A DNA stretch of 64,000 nucleotides from Nymphaea colorata (GCF_008831285.2 NC_045143.1:22572302-22636301); one strand, 5' to 3'. Positions 44,180-56,825 are shown, counted from the first letter of the stretch. Notes: a model not told the origin generated them from the letters alone. Numbers and translations are program-made.

Positions 44180-46515
44180 TATTTGGATCAATGTACTTGG
44201 TATCAAAGATTAAGGAATTCAAGGCATTTTGCGCAAGGCGCTCTCTCTCCTCTTCGCGAGGCTTGGCTCTCCCTCCTCAATCTCGAGGAATTCTGAAACT
44301 AAACTCAAAGCACAACTCTTGCCCGGGAGTACGAGTGTGTTCACTCTCATCCCCTCGTGCCCCCTTCCACCCGAGGCGTCTTCTTCCTCCTTGAAGCACT
44401 TGGAGCACCGGCGGTGAACCAGCCAACACTCAAGTTGAAAGGCTTGCGGCGGATCTCCCTCCTCACCGGCGGCGATCCCTCCCTTGTCCACGGCATCATC
44501 CCCCCTTCAAAGCAAATTTCAGCAAAGTCCAGCGCCTTCTTCACAGCCACGGTGAGGTTGAAAGGCTGATTTTGCAGCAGGGAAGATTGAATCCCTTTTT
44601 GGATTCAATAGAGACGGCAAGAGGTTAGTAGTTTGGTTTCATCGTCTTCCTCTACGTTATTTAGAATTTCGGTCTAGGGGAGAGTAATCCCAAGACTCCG
44701 GTTCTTCTCTTGGCCTACCCGAGAGCAGAGCTAGAGCTCCTTCGGTGAAGAGTCTCTAGGCGTTATTCTATTCGTCTTGGGAGGACATTGTTGCCGGCGA
44801 CTTAATCTCGCCTAAGTTCGGATCCATTCTCGGTGAAACGGCCACAAATCTATGATAAACGTGCGGCATGTTTCTTCCTTTCTGCTTTACGGTATAGTAG
44901 AGCCAACTTGCGAAAGTGTTGAGTTCTGGTTGTGGAAAAACCACGCGTGAAGGTTGATTAGAATCGCTAGCTCAAGGGCTTCGCGATATCCTAATCCGAG
45001 CTTCATCCATCGGCTGGATTAAGCGTGCGGTTCTTCGCCGGAATCCTGCTGGTTTCTGGTCAGCACTGAATTCTCCGGCAGACTCGTGACCCGAGGTGTG
45101 AAGGACGTCATTGCCCCTACTCTGGCGAAAGCTCTCGTGAAGACAAAGAGGGCATCTTGGTCAAATTGGAAGGCGTCGCTCAAACCGCGCCACCGGCTTC
45201 ATCAAGCTCGAACCCACTTGACTTCGGCTGAACCAGGTAGGTCCAATCTGGTCCCTTGCTTCTGCCACGTGTCCACCATCCGAGCCATCATCCCCAACCC
45301 GAGAACCAGTTATTTTCTGAGTGTCCCACGTTGAGTAACTTTAGGAACACGTCCCCCTTGAGTCTAGGAGCCTTGACGCCACCTCGCACCCTTTTGCCTT
45401 GTACTCGGTCTTCATCTCCATCGCAAGAGATCACAGCCATTCATCACGCCACGTGTCGCCATCAGCTGCCCCACGATCAGCCCCTCCTCCACTTCGCAAG
45501 GCCACCTTTCCATCAAGTCCTCACGCCTTGCCACCTCGCCCTAACTTTTCCCCACTTAGCGCGCCACTCCTCCAACTCGCGCCCCCTTTTCCTAGCTTTT
45601 AGGGCAAGTCCCCTTAGGACTCGCACTCCTCTTCTCCACCTTTCCACTTAGCTCATCCGCAGCTAACCGGTACCCCTCATCTCATCCACGTGTCACGATC
45701 TCCCTTACTGCGTGACTCCCTCAACCCACATCACTAGCTGTCCCCCTTTTGCCCGTGTTCTTGTCCAGGTTCATTTCCCTTCTCTTTAGGAAAGTACTTT
45801 AGCTTTTCCTCGTTGATAGGCACTCACCTAGCGCATTCTAGCTAGTTCGTCCATCTTGCCAAGTGGCAAGCATCCAGTCTTTCACCCACTCGGCCTAACC
45901 CACTTGGTCCCAACCCGGCTAGATCTTGACCAGACCTAACCGAGTCAACCCTTTGTGGTCTTATCCCGGGATGACTTGACCTGACCTCACCTAGTCTAGT
46001 AGTAACTCGGTCAAACCCGAGCTTCCTTAGGTTGAATCTAGTTGACTCGAGCCTTCCTCGAGTGACACTTTGACCAGCCCCACCCGAGCTCAGCTCGTGA
46101 CCCTTCTCCTTCCTCAACCAGTTCGCTAAGTCCCAACGCCCGAGCCACATCTTAGCCTCCCTTGCTCTTTCCTCTAACCCTCGGCTCAGCCCCCTTAGTA
46201 GTTAGTTTAACCTCTCTTCCGCACCTAAGCTCTGCTCACCTTTGGCCTACCCGAGCCCTTAACCACCCCTTTACCTAACTGGCCTACCTATAGAGCCCCG
46301 CCCGTCCAAGCTAACCAGGCCTTAGCTAGGGACTAGGCACAGCCGAAGACGCTAGCCGCTTGCTAGCCGTCGTCGGTCAGCACCTCGGCCACTCGCGCCG
46401 TCGTCGGTCTCCTTTGCCGACACCCGTGGCCGAGCCACTTCCAGCGCCAGGTAGGTAGGCATTGCCTCACGGCTCTCGCCCCCTCGGCCGCGCCGCAGAC
46501 CGCAGGCGCACCACA

Positions 46516-46827
46516 GGCGACAGGCGGTCGCCTCCTTCTCCCGTCAGCACCGCGGCACCCAGCCCGCGCCCTCGGCAGCAGGTGGCTGCCCCGTCCAGCG
46601 CTCTGCCGCTCCGTCTGTCCGTTTGCAGACGACAGAAGCCGCATCCCGCCCGACGCTCTGCCTGCCTGTCCTCACCGACAGCAAGTACCCGTCTCGGCTC
46701 TCGTCCGCAGGCTCGTCTCCGACAGCCGGTGGCTGCCCTCGGCAACGCATCGTCAGTCCGCGCCCGACAACAGTCGGCTGTTCCGGCCCGCGTTCTGCCC
46801 ACGTCCGCCCGACAACAGGAGGCTGTC
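46516..46827 (+). repeat. AGGNG-loop hairpins in LTR4
   Basis: Three clear 6-5-6 hairpins plus weaker ones at 46721-46737 and 46766-46782. In the 3' LTR the 46766 hairpin has GACAGC instead of GACAAC, which restores a pair. Loops are AGGCG, AGGTG, AGGAG and AGTCG. Confidence 0.65.
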
Positions 46828-47435
46828 CAGGCCACACGCTTCACGCCAGCCCGTGAGCTGTAATACCCGGGGTCTAGGCTTTTCACCCCGCGGTTTCTCG
46901 GCACAGCCAAGGCATGCCCTTGGCCGGTAACCCTCTCAGCCCACTTGTAGAATCGGGGAGGGTGAATTTGCTTATTGTTTTAGGATTTCATCTAGTTTGC
47001 TTAATTTGTTGTTTTAGCCCAAGGTTTCGGCCTAGCTCCTCTCTGTGGCACCTCGAGGGCCTTTTGCCCGAGACACGGTCGCAAGGAGCAGACCTACCCA
47101 TTTGCTTTCGTTGGGTGTGGTTTGTCCGTTAGAGTGGTTTGCATGGTTTGGAATGGTTTGTGAGTGAGTTGAGAGTGTCTCTTGTATCGCTCACGGTTGT
47201 ACTGGCCTGTGACCCTCGTAGTTACTTGTAGTTGGAAAATCCGTAGTTAGGTTGGGAGACTTAACCCTTTGTAACTTTGTCCTAGGGAATTTGTGTCGAG
47301 GTTTGTTCGGCCGGGTAGATTGAATTGTATAATTTTACTTAGGAAATTTTGGTTTTTAGGAAGTACTCAGGTCGGTCTTGGCAGTAGGACGTTCTTGGTT
47401 AGGAAATTTTGGCCTAACGGGGATGAGTCCTAACA

Positions 47436-47979
47436 ATTGGTATCAGAGCCAACTTGAGACTATATCTGTCAGTTTGAGCACCCGACCTACGAAGAATTCG
47501 GCTTCAACAGGCAGTTCAGACGGGCAGATTTTCGTTGGTATCAGTTTCGGGTCTTCTTGTCAGTATTATTTGGTTTTCGGTGTCGTCGTTAGAGTGTAGG
47601 CACCACGACTTCCAGCTTTATATTGCGTAAGTTCTAGGCTTCGCTTGCTTGATTTTAGCAAGTGTAGGGCTATACACATCGTACACCCAAGGGCAGCTAA
47701 GCTCGAGGTTCATCGCCGAGACACTAGGAGAGTGTGGCGATTTAGGCTCTTGTAGCCCGGCCAAGAGCGAGGTGAGATTGCCTAGGCGCTAAGGCGTAGC
47801 GCGGCTTTAGGTGGGCCAACCCGTCTCCCTGGCCTTAGGACTCACGCGCGGCAGCTCAAGCAGTGGCAGCGGCAGCGTGACAGTGTAGGCAGTCTAGGGT
47901 CAGTTGTTTAAGAGTGGCAGTTGTGTCAGTTTTTGGAATTCAGTTAGGATAGTTGATTCTTGTTTTCGAAAAGCTTAAA
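47436..47979 (+). other. E4 leader with primer-binding site and paired stem-loops
   Basis: TGGTATCAGAGCCA at 47438-47451 is a full primer site; a partial copy TGGTATCAG is at 47536-47544. GTAAGT at 47627-47632. Stem-loop 1 is at 47712-47741, a looser stem-loop 2 at 47780-47805. The closing part (TTTAAGAGTGGCAG...GTGTCAGT) also matches the E2 and E5 leaders. Confidence 0.85.
47712..47741 (+). ncRNA. Leader stem-loop 1, E4
   Basis: Outer stem ATCGCC/GGCGAT, bulge GAG, inner stem ACACT/AGTGT, loop AGGAG; all 11 pairs are Watson-Crick. Compared with E2 and E5, most stem positions differ on both sides while bulge and loop type are kept. Confidence 0.8.
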
Positions 47980-50900
47980 ATGGGAAAATCCAAAAAGAAT
48001 CTCAATTCGGATGAGCCAATCCTTGAGGAGAACCCTCACGACACTCCAGAAGAGGCTCAACCATCTCAAAGGGGCCAAGTTCCCGACTATGCATTAAGTC
48101 GAATATTAAGCATAGAAAAGGAACTCTTACAAATGTGTAGTGACATGATGAAGGTGGAGAACTTTAGAAAAAAGGAAATGGACTGCCAAAGTGCAGAAGG
48201 TCAAAAAGAAATGGACGAAATTAGGGCCATGTTCCGTCAAATGTCCACCACTCAGGCCCAAGCCGTAGTAGCGGAGAGGACCACTCAGGGTCCAATTACA
48301 CAGAAAGGAAAGAGTTTGTTAGCAATACCTGGCTATCAAACCGACACTGAGATAAATCCCAACAACGTGTCGCACGTTGGGACAAGCACAGAAGGGGGCA
48401 GGCTCATGCGTCCCCCACCCGACAGGTATCAACTAGAGCCCATTAGTGAATACTACAGAACTCCTCGTGGCCCAAGAATAGGCCAAACTCTTCAAAATCC
48501 CATGTACGAAATCTCAAAAGAAGAGGACGAGTCACCTCTTCGACCAAGAATAACTAGAAGAGACCTCCCTCGTCTAGAAGAAAGGCGTACACCATCTATG
48601 AAGTACGACTTTCCAAAGTTCAATGGAGAGCATCTCAGAGAATGGTTGTTCATGGCTGAACGGTTCTTCATGTGCCATCGTATTCCACAAGAGGAGTGGA
48701 TAGAGATCGCCACAGCCAACATGACTGGCGAAGCTACCACCCATTATCTATGGTTTGAGCACAAGACAGTCGATCCCACTTGGGAAAAGTACAAAGCTAG
48801 CCTACAGCTTCATTTTGGAGAATCCACGTTCATCGATTATGACGAGGATCTCAAAAATCTAGTTCAAACTTCGAACGTGCCCACATATCAAAAGCAGTTC
48901 GAAAGACTAGCTAGTGTGGTCCAATGGCCAGAGAAAGCTCTAATTGGAGCATTCAAAGGAGGCCTTAGAAGCGATATCAAACGTGAAATGAAGATACATC
49001 GCTTCGATCACTTAGAAGAATGCTTTGCCATGGCCCGACTGTATGAAGAGCGTATTGAAGAGAGAAAAGAGGAAAAGCGAGAGAAAAAGGCTCGTAGGGC
49101 TGATAAACAGAGGAAGAAACCTTCCTTCTCCTCTGCTTCTCGAACCAAAATAAGAGAAAACAAAGGAAGGGAATTGGTTCCCTACAACAGAGGGAACGAG
49201 TTCAGGCCAAACCAACGTCCAGGCCGTGAACTCCCCACTCGTTACTTGTCACCCAAGCAGACCGAAGAATACAGGAAGAAAGGCCTGTGTTTTAGGTGTG
49301 AGGGCAAGTGGGATAAAAATCACCAGTGCAAAGCGCTTTTCAACATAGTGGTGATTGATGAGCCAGAGACCAGCTCTAGCTCAGAAAGCGATTCCTCCTC
49401 CAGTTCGGATTCTAGCTCCTCGTCTGATGAGGAAATCCTAGTTAGAAGAAAAGGCAAGAAAATTGAGCCTAAGGAAACGCATCAAGAAGAGACCTCGACC
49501 AAAGAAGAAAAAACAGAAGAGGTCGAATCCCTTCATTCGATACAAGACCCTCATAAGGCAAACGCCATGCGTGTTTTTGGCCGCATCAATGGCCAAAAGG
49601 TCTTAATATTGCTCGACAGCGGAGCAACTAACAACTTCCTTACCGAGGAAGCCGCTGAAAGGTGTAGAATCACTCTCACCGAGAGCAACCCACAAACTAT
49701 CATCGTGGGAGGAGGATTACGGCTCAAGTGCATTCATGAAGGAAAAGGCCTTGACGTGTCCGTCAAAAAGAAAACTTTCAAGGTTGACTGCCTCGTCATT
49801 CCCCTTGAAGGCGTTGATTTAATTTTGGGCATGCCATGGTTTCTAACATGGAAGGGTATACATTGGGATGTAAAGAACTTCGCAATGACTTTCATCCCTG
49901 AAGGAGAAGAGGAATCGATAACGATTCAGGGACTCGCCAGCTCCACACGTCCCAAAACAGCTCTACGGTCCATCCAACATGACCAACCAGCGTGTTGGGT
50001 TCTTACATTAGCAACGGATGTACCTATGTCCGAAGAGAAGGTGGAAGAACCTATTCCACCCATGATTCAATCGGTCTTGGACCGATTTCCAGAGATTTTT
50101 GATGAGCCCAAAGGCTTACCGCCAAAAAGGGCTTATGATCATCGAATCGTCCTTGCACAAGGTGCAGAGCCTGTCAATGTCAGGCCATACCGGTATGGGC
50201 ACAGCCAGAAGGCGGAGATCGAACACCTAGTCAAAGAGATGCTCGAAAGCGGCATCATTCGGCCAAGTTGCAGCCCTTTTTCTTCACCCGTCCTTTTAGT
50301 GAAGAAAAAGGACAACACTTGGCGTTTTTGTATAGACTACAGGGCGTTAAACGAGGTGACCGTTAAGGATCGGCACCCCATACCCGTCATTGACGAGCTA
50401 TTGGATGAATTGGCCGGCGCCACCATATTCTCAAAGATCGATCTTAGATCCGGTTATCATCAGATTAGAATGTATGACGAAGATGTGTTGAAGACTGCGT
50501 TCAGAACACACGACGGGCATTATGAGTTTTTAGTAATGCCTTTTGGATTAACAAATGCACCAGCTACATTCCAGCGGTGTATGAACGATGTGTTTAGAGC
50601 TCACCTGAGGGACTTCATCCTCGTATTTTTTGATGATATCCTCATCTATAGCAAAGATGAAGAACAACACCAACGCCATCTGGAAATCACCTTAGACATT
50701 CTGAAGGACCATCAACTCTTCGCGAAGATGTCCAAATGCAGTTTTGGACAATCTTCAATCGGATACCTCGGACACATTGTGTCGCGAGAGGGGGTTCGGG
50801 CAGACCCCGAAAAGTTGCAAGCCATAGAGAAATGGCCACTGCCCAAGGACCTCAAAAGTCTACGAGGTTTCTTAGGTCTGACTGGGTATTATAGACGATT

Positions 50901-53166
50901 TATCCAGGGGTACGGAATCATTGCACAACCCCTTACCCAGATGCTGAAAAAGGGATCCTTCTCATGGACTGAGAAGTCAAGAGTCGCCTTTGAGAAGCTG
51001 AAGGCAGCTCTAATGTCGGCCGCAGTTCTAACTCTACCCGATTTTACAAAGACATTCACCATCGAGACAGACGCATGTGAGGTCGGAGTAGGAGCGGTAC
51101 TTGGGCAAGATAACCACCCCATTGCCTACATGTCAAAGGCCTTAACCAGCAGGGCCAAACCTCTTTCTACATATGAGAAAGAGCTGCTCGCAATCGTAAT
51201 GGCAGTGGAGAAATGGCGTCCCTATCTAATTGGACGCAAGTTTACGGTCAGGACCGACCAGAACAGTCTAAAGTACATGCTCAAACAACGCGTGTCAACC
51301 CCTACACAACAAAGATGGCTAGCAAAGCTATTGGGGTATGACTTTGAAATAGAGTACAAAAAGGGTCCTGAAAACAAAGCGACTGATTCTCTTTCCCGCT
51401 TGGCTGAACAGCTGATGACTTTGTCAGTAGTGGAAACAGATATTTGGGATCGATTAGCACACGATCAACAAAATGACGAATCGCTAAAGCTAATCAAAGC
51501 TTCGATCCAGCAAAACCCGGGTTCCATTCCCTTCTATTCAGTCAAGGGAAATATTCTCTATAGGAAGGACAAGGCAGTAGTCCCTCCTGAATCTGAGCTT
51601 AAGCAGGAATTCCTGCATCATTTTCATGACACTCCAGCCGCAGGTCATGAAGGGGTCGCCAAGACCCTCAGTCGCATTAAGGCTCAGTTTTGGTGGAAAG
51701 GAATGAAGGCTGAAGTACAGGCCTACGTCAAGAAGTGTGTGGTGTGTCAGCGAGAGAAGTATGAGGCAATCAAGCCTCCAGGCCATTTAAATCCTCTCCC
51801 TGTACCCACAAAACCGTGGACCGACGTCACGATGGATTTCATCGATGCCATGCCTCGTTCAGAAGGAAAAGAGGCAGTATTGGTAGTGGTCGATCGGCTC
51901 ACAAAATATAGCCAGTTCGCCCCTTTACCACGGATGTATCAAGGGCCCCTTGTGGCCAACGTCTACCATGAGTATGTTGGAAAGTTGCATGGAATGCCAT
52001 AGTCCGTCGTCTGTGACCGGGACTCAATTTTTTTAAGTGCATTCTGGCAAGAATACATGAAGAACATGGGGACGAAATTAAATTTTAGTACCGCCCACCA
52101 CCCTCAAACTGATGGGTAGAGTGAGATAGTGAACCGGTCCTTGGAGACCTATTTACGTTGCTTTGTGGGTGAACGACCAGCCACTTGGGTTAAATATCTA
52201 CCTTGGGCAGAATGGTCGTACAACACGAGTCTACACTCGTCAACCGGAATGACCCCTTACGAGGGCGTATATGGCTTTCCGCCTCCGTCGATTCCACGCT
52301 ACGAAGAAGGAACTGCAGAAGACGATAGTGTTGACTGTGAATTGCGCACAAGGGAAGAAGTGTTAGAGTCCCTAAAACAAAACATTGTTAAAGCGCAAAA
52401 CCGCATGAAGCAGGTGTATGACAAGGGCAGAAAGGACCGGGAATTTGAGGTGGGTGACTACGTTTGGCTTAAGAGACTGCCTCTTAAGCAGAAATCCTTG
52501 ATGGGTCAGCCATATTCCAAGCTGCTGCCTCGTTATTACGGACCTTATCCAGTGGTTCAAAAGGTAGGGAAGGCCGCCTACAGACTTGGCCTCCCCAGGA
52601 CAACACTGGTGCATCCCGTGTTTCATGTCACGAGGCTGAAGCCTCACCAGGGGGATGTACCCACATTGATAGAACAGGTTCCGGATAATCTGCCTACTCC
52701 TTATCGCATTTTGAAGCATAGGTATGCCCAACGACAAGGGAGAATGAGGCACGAGGTACTTGTGGAATGGGAAGGACCCAACAGGGGTACTTCTTGGGAA
52801 GAATTTGGGTCGATTGTTCATCGCTTCCCCTCTTCTAGCGCTCGAGGACAAGCGCAAGGTAGGGAGGGGGAATTTGTTACGGACCTACCCAGCGGTCCAG
52901 ACCCAGCAGAGGCCGAGCCGGCCGGATCCAGCTGAAGGAAGCGTAAGGCTTCCGATCTTTGGGCTCGTTCTCTTCAGTGCATCAAGGCCAATCCCAAGGA
53001 GATGCAGGAAGCACCAGAGTTAGTTGCAGCGGGAGGAGTGGGAGGAGCAACTAGGTCGTCAACGGTGCTCAAGCAGGTCCAGTCTCAAGGTGACTTAGGT
53101 TCCAGTTTAGGGCTCGCCAAGTTAGAAGTATCCAAACAAAGCGAGTCCACTTCATGCGACGCTTGA
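47980..53166 (+). pseudogene. gag-pol: E4 gag-pol polyprotein, two amber stops and one opal
   Basis: The ATG at 47980 (MGKSKK) matches the E1 start; an in-frame ATG 27 bp upstream is less likely. The frame is open for 1340 codons to TAG at 52000-52002, with a second TAG at 52117-52119; in E1 both positions encode Gln. TGA at 52933-52935 lies in the 3' LTR, while the 5' LTR has CGA. Order: Gag (about residues 205-350), zinc knuckle CFRCEGKWDKNHQC (about 437), acidic Ser tract, retropepsin DSGA (about 545), RT with FFDDIL (about 882), RNase H (from about 1024), integrase HHCC finger (about 1213-1258, all four ligands present), catalytic core (about 1279-1395; both ambers fall in it), GPY/F-like segment, chromodomain (about 1570-1617), then an LTR-coded tail with RKRKAS and GGVGGA. 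It would build particles, reverse transcribe and target heterochromatin. Confidence 0.95.
52861..52872 (+). other. E4 polypurine tract
   Basis: AGGGAGGGGGAA just before the 3' LTR. Confidence 0.9.
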
Positions 53167-56100
53167 GACGTCCTCAGTTCCAAATCTTAGGTAAACGGTT
53201 CGGTCAAACCTAACCGAGCACTTGTGGCAAGCAACCGAAGTGAGGGCGGGTCCCCTCACGAGGTCCCCACCCTGGGTTCAAAAGATCCAGGGGTTCGAAC
53301 CTTTTTCTATGCGTATGGGCACTAGGCCCGGTTTTGTTTATATGTTTATAAAGCAAATAAATTCGTTCTTAGGCTTGTCAATAGTAGGATTCGAGGTAGG
53401 AACCTAGCCTAGCGGGTTGTGCTTGGCATTTTGGATTTGGGTCTTGGGTAGAGAGTGAGATCTGGATTGTAGACTCGCTCAAATAGGATTAGTATAAATT
53501 TATTTGGATCAATGTACTTGGTATCAAAGATTAAGGAATTCAAGGCATTTTGCGCAAGGCGCTCTCTCTCCTCTTCGCGAGGCTTGGCTCTCCCTCCTCA
53601 ATCTCGAGGAATTCTGAAACTAAACTCAAAGCACAACTCTTGCCCAGGAGTACGAGTGTGTTCCCTCTCATCCCCTCGTGCCCCCTTCCACCAGAGGCGT
53701 CTTCTTCCTCCTTGAAGCACTTGGAGCACCGGCGGTGAACCAGCCAACGCTCAAGTTGAAAGGCTTGCGGCGGATCTCCCTCCTCACTTGCGGCGATCCC
53801 TCCCTTGTCCACGGCATCATCCCCCCTTCAAAGCAAATTTCAGCAAAGTCCAGCGCCTTCTTCACAACCACGGTGAGGTTGAAAGGCTGATTTTGCAGCA
53901 GGGAAGATTGAATCCCTTTTTGGATTCAATAGAGACGGCAAGAGGTTAGTAGTTTGGTTTCATCGTCTTCCTCTATGTTATTTAGAATTTCGGTCTAGGG
54001 GAGAGTAATCCCAAGACTCCGGTTCTTCTCTTGGCCTACCCGAGAGCAGAGCTAGAGCTCCTTCGGTGAAGAGTCTCTAGGCGTTATTCTATTCGTCTTG
54101 GGAGGACATTGTTGCCGGCGACTTAATCTCGCCTAAGTTCGGATCCATTCTCGGTGAAACGGCCACAAATCTATGATAAACGTGCGGCCTGTTTCTTCCT
54201 TTCTGCTTTACAGTATAGTAGAGCCAACTTGCGAAAGTGTTGAGTTCTGGTTGTGGAAAAACCACGCGTGAATTGATTAGAATCGCTAGCTCAAGGGCTT
54301 CGCGATATCCTAATCCGAGCTTCATCCATCGGCTGGATTAAGCGTGCGGTTCTTCGCCGGAATCCTGCTGGTTTCTGGTCAGCACTGCATTCTCCGGCAG
54401 ACTCGTGACCCGAGGTGTGAAGGACGTCATTGCCCCTACTCTGGCGAAAGCTCTCGTGAAGACAAAGAGGGCATCTTGGTCAAATTGGAAGGCGTCGCTC
54501 AAACCGCGCCACCGGCTTCTTCAAGCTCGAACCCACTTGACTTCGGCTGAACCAGGTATGTCCAATCTCGTCCCTTGCTTCTGCCACGTGTCCACCATCC
54601 GAGCCATCATCCCCAACCCGAGAACCAGTTATTTTCTGAGTGTCCCACATTGAGTAACTTTAGGAACACGTCCCCCTTGAGTCTAGGAGCCTTGACGCCA
54701 CCTCGCACCCTTTTGCCTTGTACTCGGTCTTCATCTCCATCGCAAGAGATCACAGCCATTCATCACGCCACGTGTCGCCATCAGCTGCCCCACGATCAGC
54801 CCCTCCTCCACTTCGCAAGGCCACCTTTCCATCAAGTCCTCACGCCTTGCCACCTCGCCCTAACTTTTCCCCACTTAGCGCGCCACTCCCCCAACTCGCG
54901 CCCCCTTTTCCTAGCTTTTAGGGCAAGTCCCCGTAGGACTCGCACTCCTCTTCTCCACCTTTCCACTTAGCTCATCCGCAGCTAACCGGTACCCCTCATC
55001 TCATCCACGTGTCACGATCTCCCTTACTGCGTGACTCCCTCAACCCACATCACTAGCTGTCCCCCTTTTGCCCGTGTTCTTGTCCAGGTTCATTTCCCTT
55101 CTCTTTAGGAAAGTACTTTAGCTTTTCCTCGTTGATAGGCACTCACCTAGCGCATTCTAGCTAGTTCGTCCATCTTGCCAAGTGGCAAGCATCCAGTCTT
55201 TCACCCACTCGGCCTAACCCACTTGGTCCCAACCCGGCTAGATCTTGACCAGACCTAACCGAGTCAACCCTTTGTGGTCTTATCCCGGGATGACTTGACC
55301 TGACCTCACCTAGTCTAGTAGTAACTCGGTCAAACCCGAGCTTCCTTAGGTTGAATCTAGTTGGCTCGAGCCTTCCTCGAGTGACACTTTGACCAGCCCC
55401 ACCCGAGCTCAGCTCGTGACCTTTCTCCTTCCTCAACCAGTTTGCTAAGTCCCAACGCCCGAGCCACATCTTAGCCTCCCTTGCTCTTTCCTCTAACCCT
55501 CGGCTCAGCCCCCTTAGTAGTTAGTTTAACCTCTCTTCCGCACCTAAGCTCTGCTCACCTTTGGCCTACCCGAGCCCTTAACCCCCCTTTACCTAACTGG
55601 CCTACCTATAGAGCCCCGCCCGTCCAAGCTAACCAGGCCTTAGCTAGGGACTAGGCACAGCCGAAGACGCTAGCCGCTTGATAGCCGTCGTCGGTCAGCA
55701 CCTCGGCCACTCGCGCCGTCGTCGGTCTCCTTTGCCGACACCCGTGGCCGAGCCACTTCCAGCGCCAGGTAGGTAGGCATTGCCTCACGGCTCTCGCCCC
55801 CCTCGGCCGCGCCGCAGACCGCAGGCGCACCACAGGCGACAGGCGGTCGCCTCCTTCTCCCGTCAGCACCGCGTCACCCAGCCCGCGCCCTCGGCAGCAG
55901 GTGGCTGCCCCGTCCAGCCCTCTGCCGCTCCGTCTGTCCGTTTGCAGACGACAGAAGCCGCATCCCACCGGACGCTCTGCCTGCCTGTCCTCACCGATAG
56001 CAAGTACCCGTCTCGGCTCTCGTCCGCAGGCTCGTCTCCGACAGCCGGTGGCTGCCCTCGGCAACGCATCGTCAGTCCGCGCCTGACAGCAGTCGGCTGT

Positions 56101-56754
56101 TCCGGCCCGCGTTCTGCCCACGTCCGCCCGACAGCAGGAGGCTGTCCAGGCCACGCGCTTCACGCCGGCCCGTGAGCTGTAATACCCGGGGTCTAGGCTT
56201 TTCAGCCCGCGGTTTCTTGGCACAGCCAAGGCAAGCCCTTGGCCGGTAACCCTCTCAGCCCACTTGTAGAATCGGGGAGGGTGAATTTGCTTATTGTTTT
56301 AGGATTTCATCTAGTTTGCTTAATTTGTTGTTTTAGCCCTTGGTTTCGGCCTAGCTCCTCTCTGTGGCACCTCGAGGGCCTTTTGCCCGAGACACGGTCG
56401 CAAGGAGCAGACCTACCCATTTGCTTTCGTTGGGTGTGGTTTGTCCGTTAGAGTGGTTTGCATGGTTTAGAATGGTTTGTGAGTGAGTTGTGAGTGTCTC
56501 TTGTATCGCTCGCGGTTGTACTGGCCTGTGACCCTCGTAGTTACTTGTAGTAGGAAAATCCGTAGTTAGGTTGGGAGACTTAACCCTTTGTAACTTTGTC
56601 CTAGGGAATTTGCGCCGAGGTATGTTCGGCCGGGTAGATTGAATTGTATAATTTTACTTAGGAAATTTTGGTTTTTAGGAAGTACTCAAGTCGGTCTTGG
56701 CAGTAGGACGTTCTTGGTTAGGAAATTCTGGCCTAACGGGGACGAGTCCTAACA
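52875..56754 (+). repeat. E4 3' LTR
   Basis: 3880 bp, nearly identical to 43554-47435. Differences seen include CGA to TGA in the tail frame and GTAGGT to GTATGT at the donor-like site near 54556. Same hairpins, for example 55835-55851. No gene beyond the polyprotein tail. Confidence 0.95.
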
Positions 56755-56763
56755 CCCGTATCA
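56755..56763 (-). repeat. Terminus of remnant R (start of a reverse LTR)
   Basis: CCCGTATCA is the reverse complement of TGATACGGG, the start of the E5-type LTR. Its first five bases are the right-hand E4 target duplication (CCCGT). The rest of R is at 14919-14990. Confidence 0.8.
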
Positions 56764-56825
56764 GTGGTCCTGGAGATTTCTGAGCGTGGTCGGCTGCCTC
56801 CGGCATCCCTCCCGGCCACGGGCTC
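56764..56825 (+). repeat. 62-bp scrap similar to the 3' end of an E3-type LTR
   Basis: Contains GTCGGCTGCCTCCGGCATCC, close to the last about 65 bp of the E3 LTR (CGGCTGCCTCCGGCATCCCT). It appears to be the older host of both R and E5. Confidence 0.6.

Larger units (their letters stand above)
43554..47435 (+). repeat. E4 5' LTR
   Basis: TGTTACGGACC...AGTCCTAACA. The tail frame is intact here (CGA at 43612-43614; stop at 43843-43845). TATAAATT at about 44172, donor-like GTAGGT at 45237-45242, G-boxes CACGTGTC at 45266, 45450 and 45687, GTCAA/TTGAC-rich part at 45900-46090, AGGNG hairpins at 46516-46532 (GGCGAC/GTCGCC), 46574-46590 (GGCAGC/GCTGCC) and 46811-46827 (GACAAC/GCTGTC, one mismatch). 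Confidence 0.95.
43554..56754 (+). mobile_element. E4: Ty3/gypsy chromovirus, full length, young
   Basis: LTRs at 43554-47435 and 52875-56754 (3882 and 3880 bp, with only scattered differences), primer site at 47438-47451, polypurine tract at 52861-52872, near-perfect 5-bp duplication. Same family as E1 by protein, but with distinct LTRs (start TGTTACGGACC, end GAGTCCTAACA). Its leader is homologous to those of the FHA elements. It carries three stop codons, so it is probably inactive now but is the closest thing in the window to an autonomous helper. Confidence 0.96.

Noticed and set aside
48492-51786. Antisense open frames inside the E4 gag-pol frame
   Set aside because: They are shadows of a well supported sense frame and have no domains.
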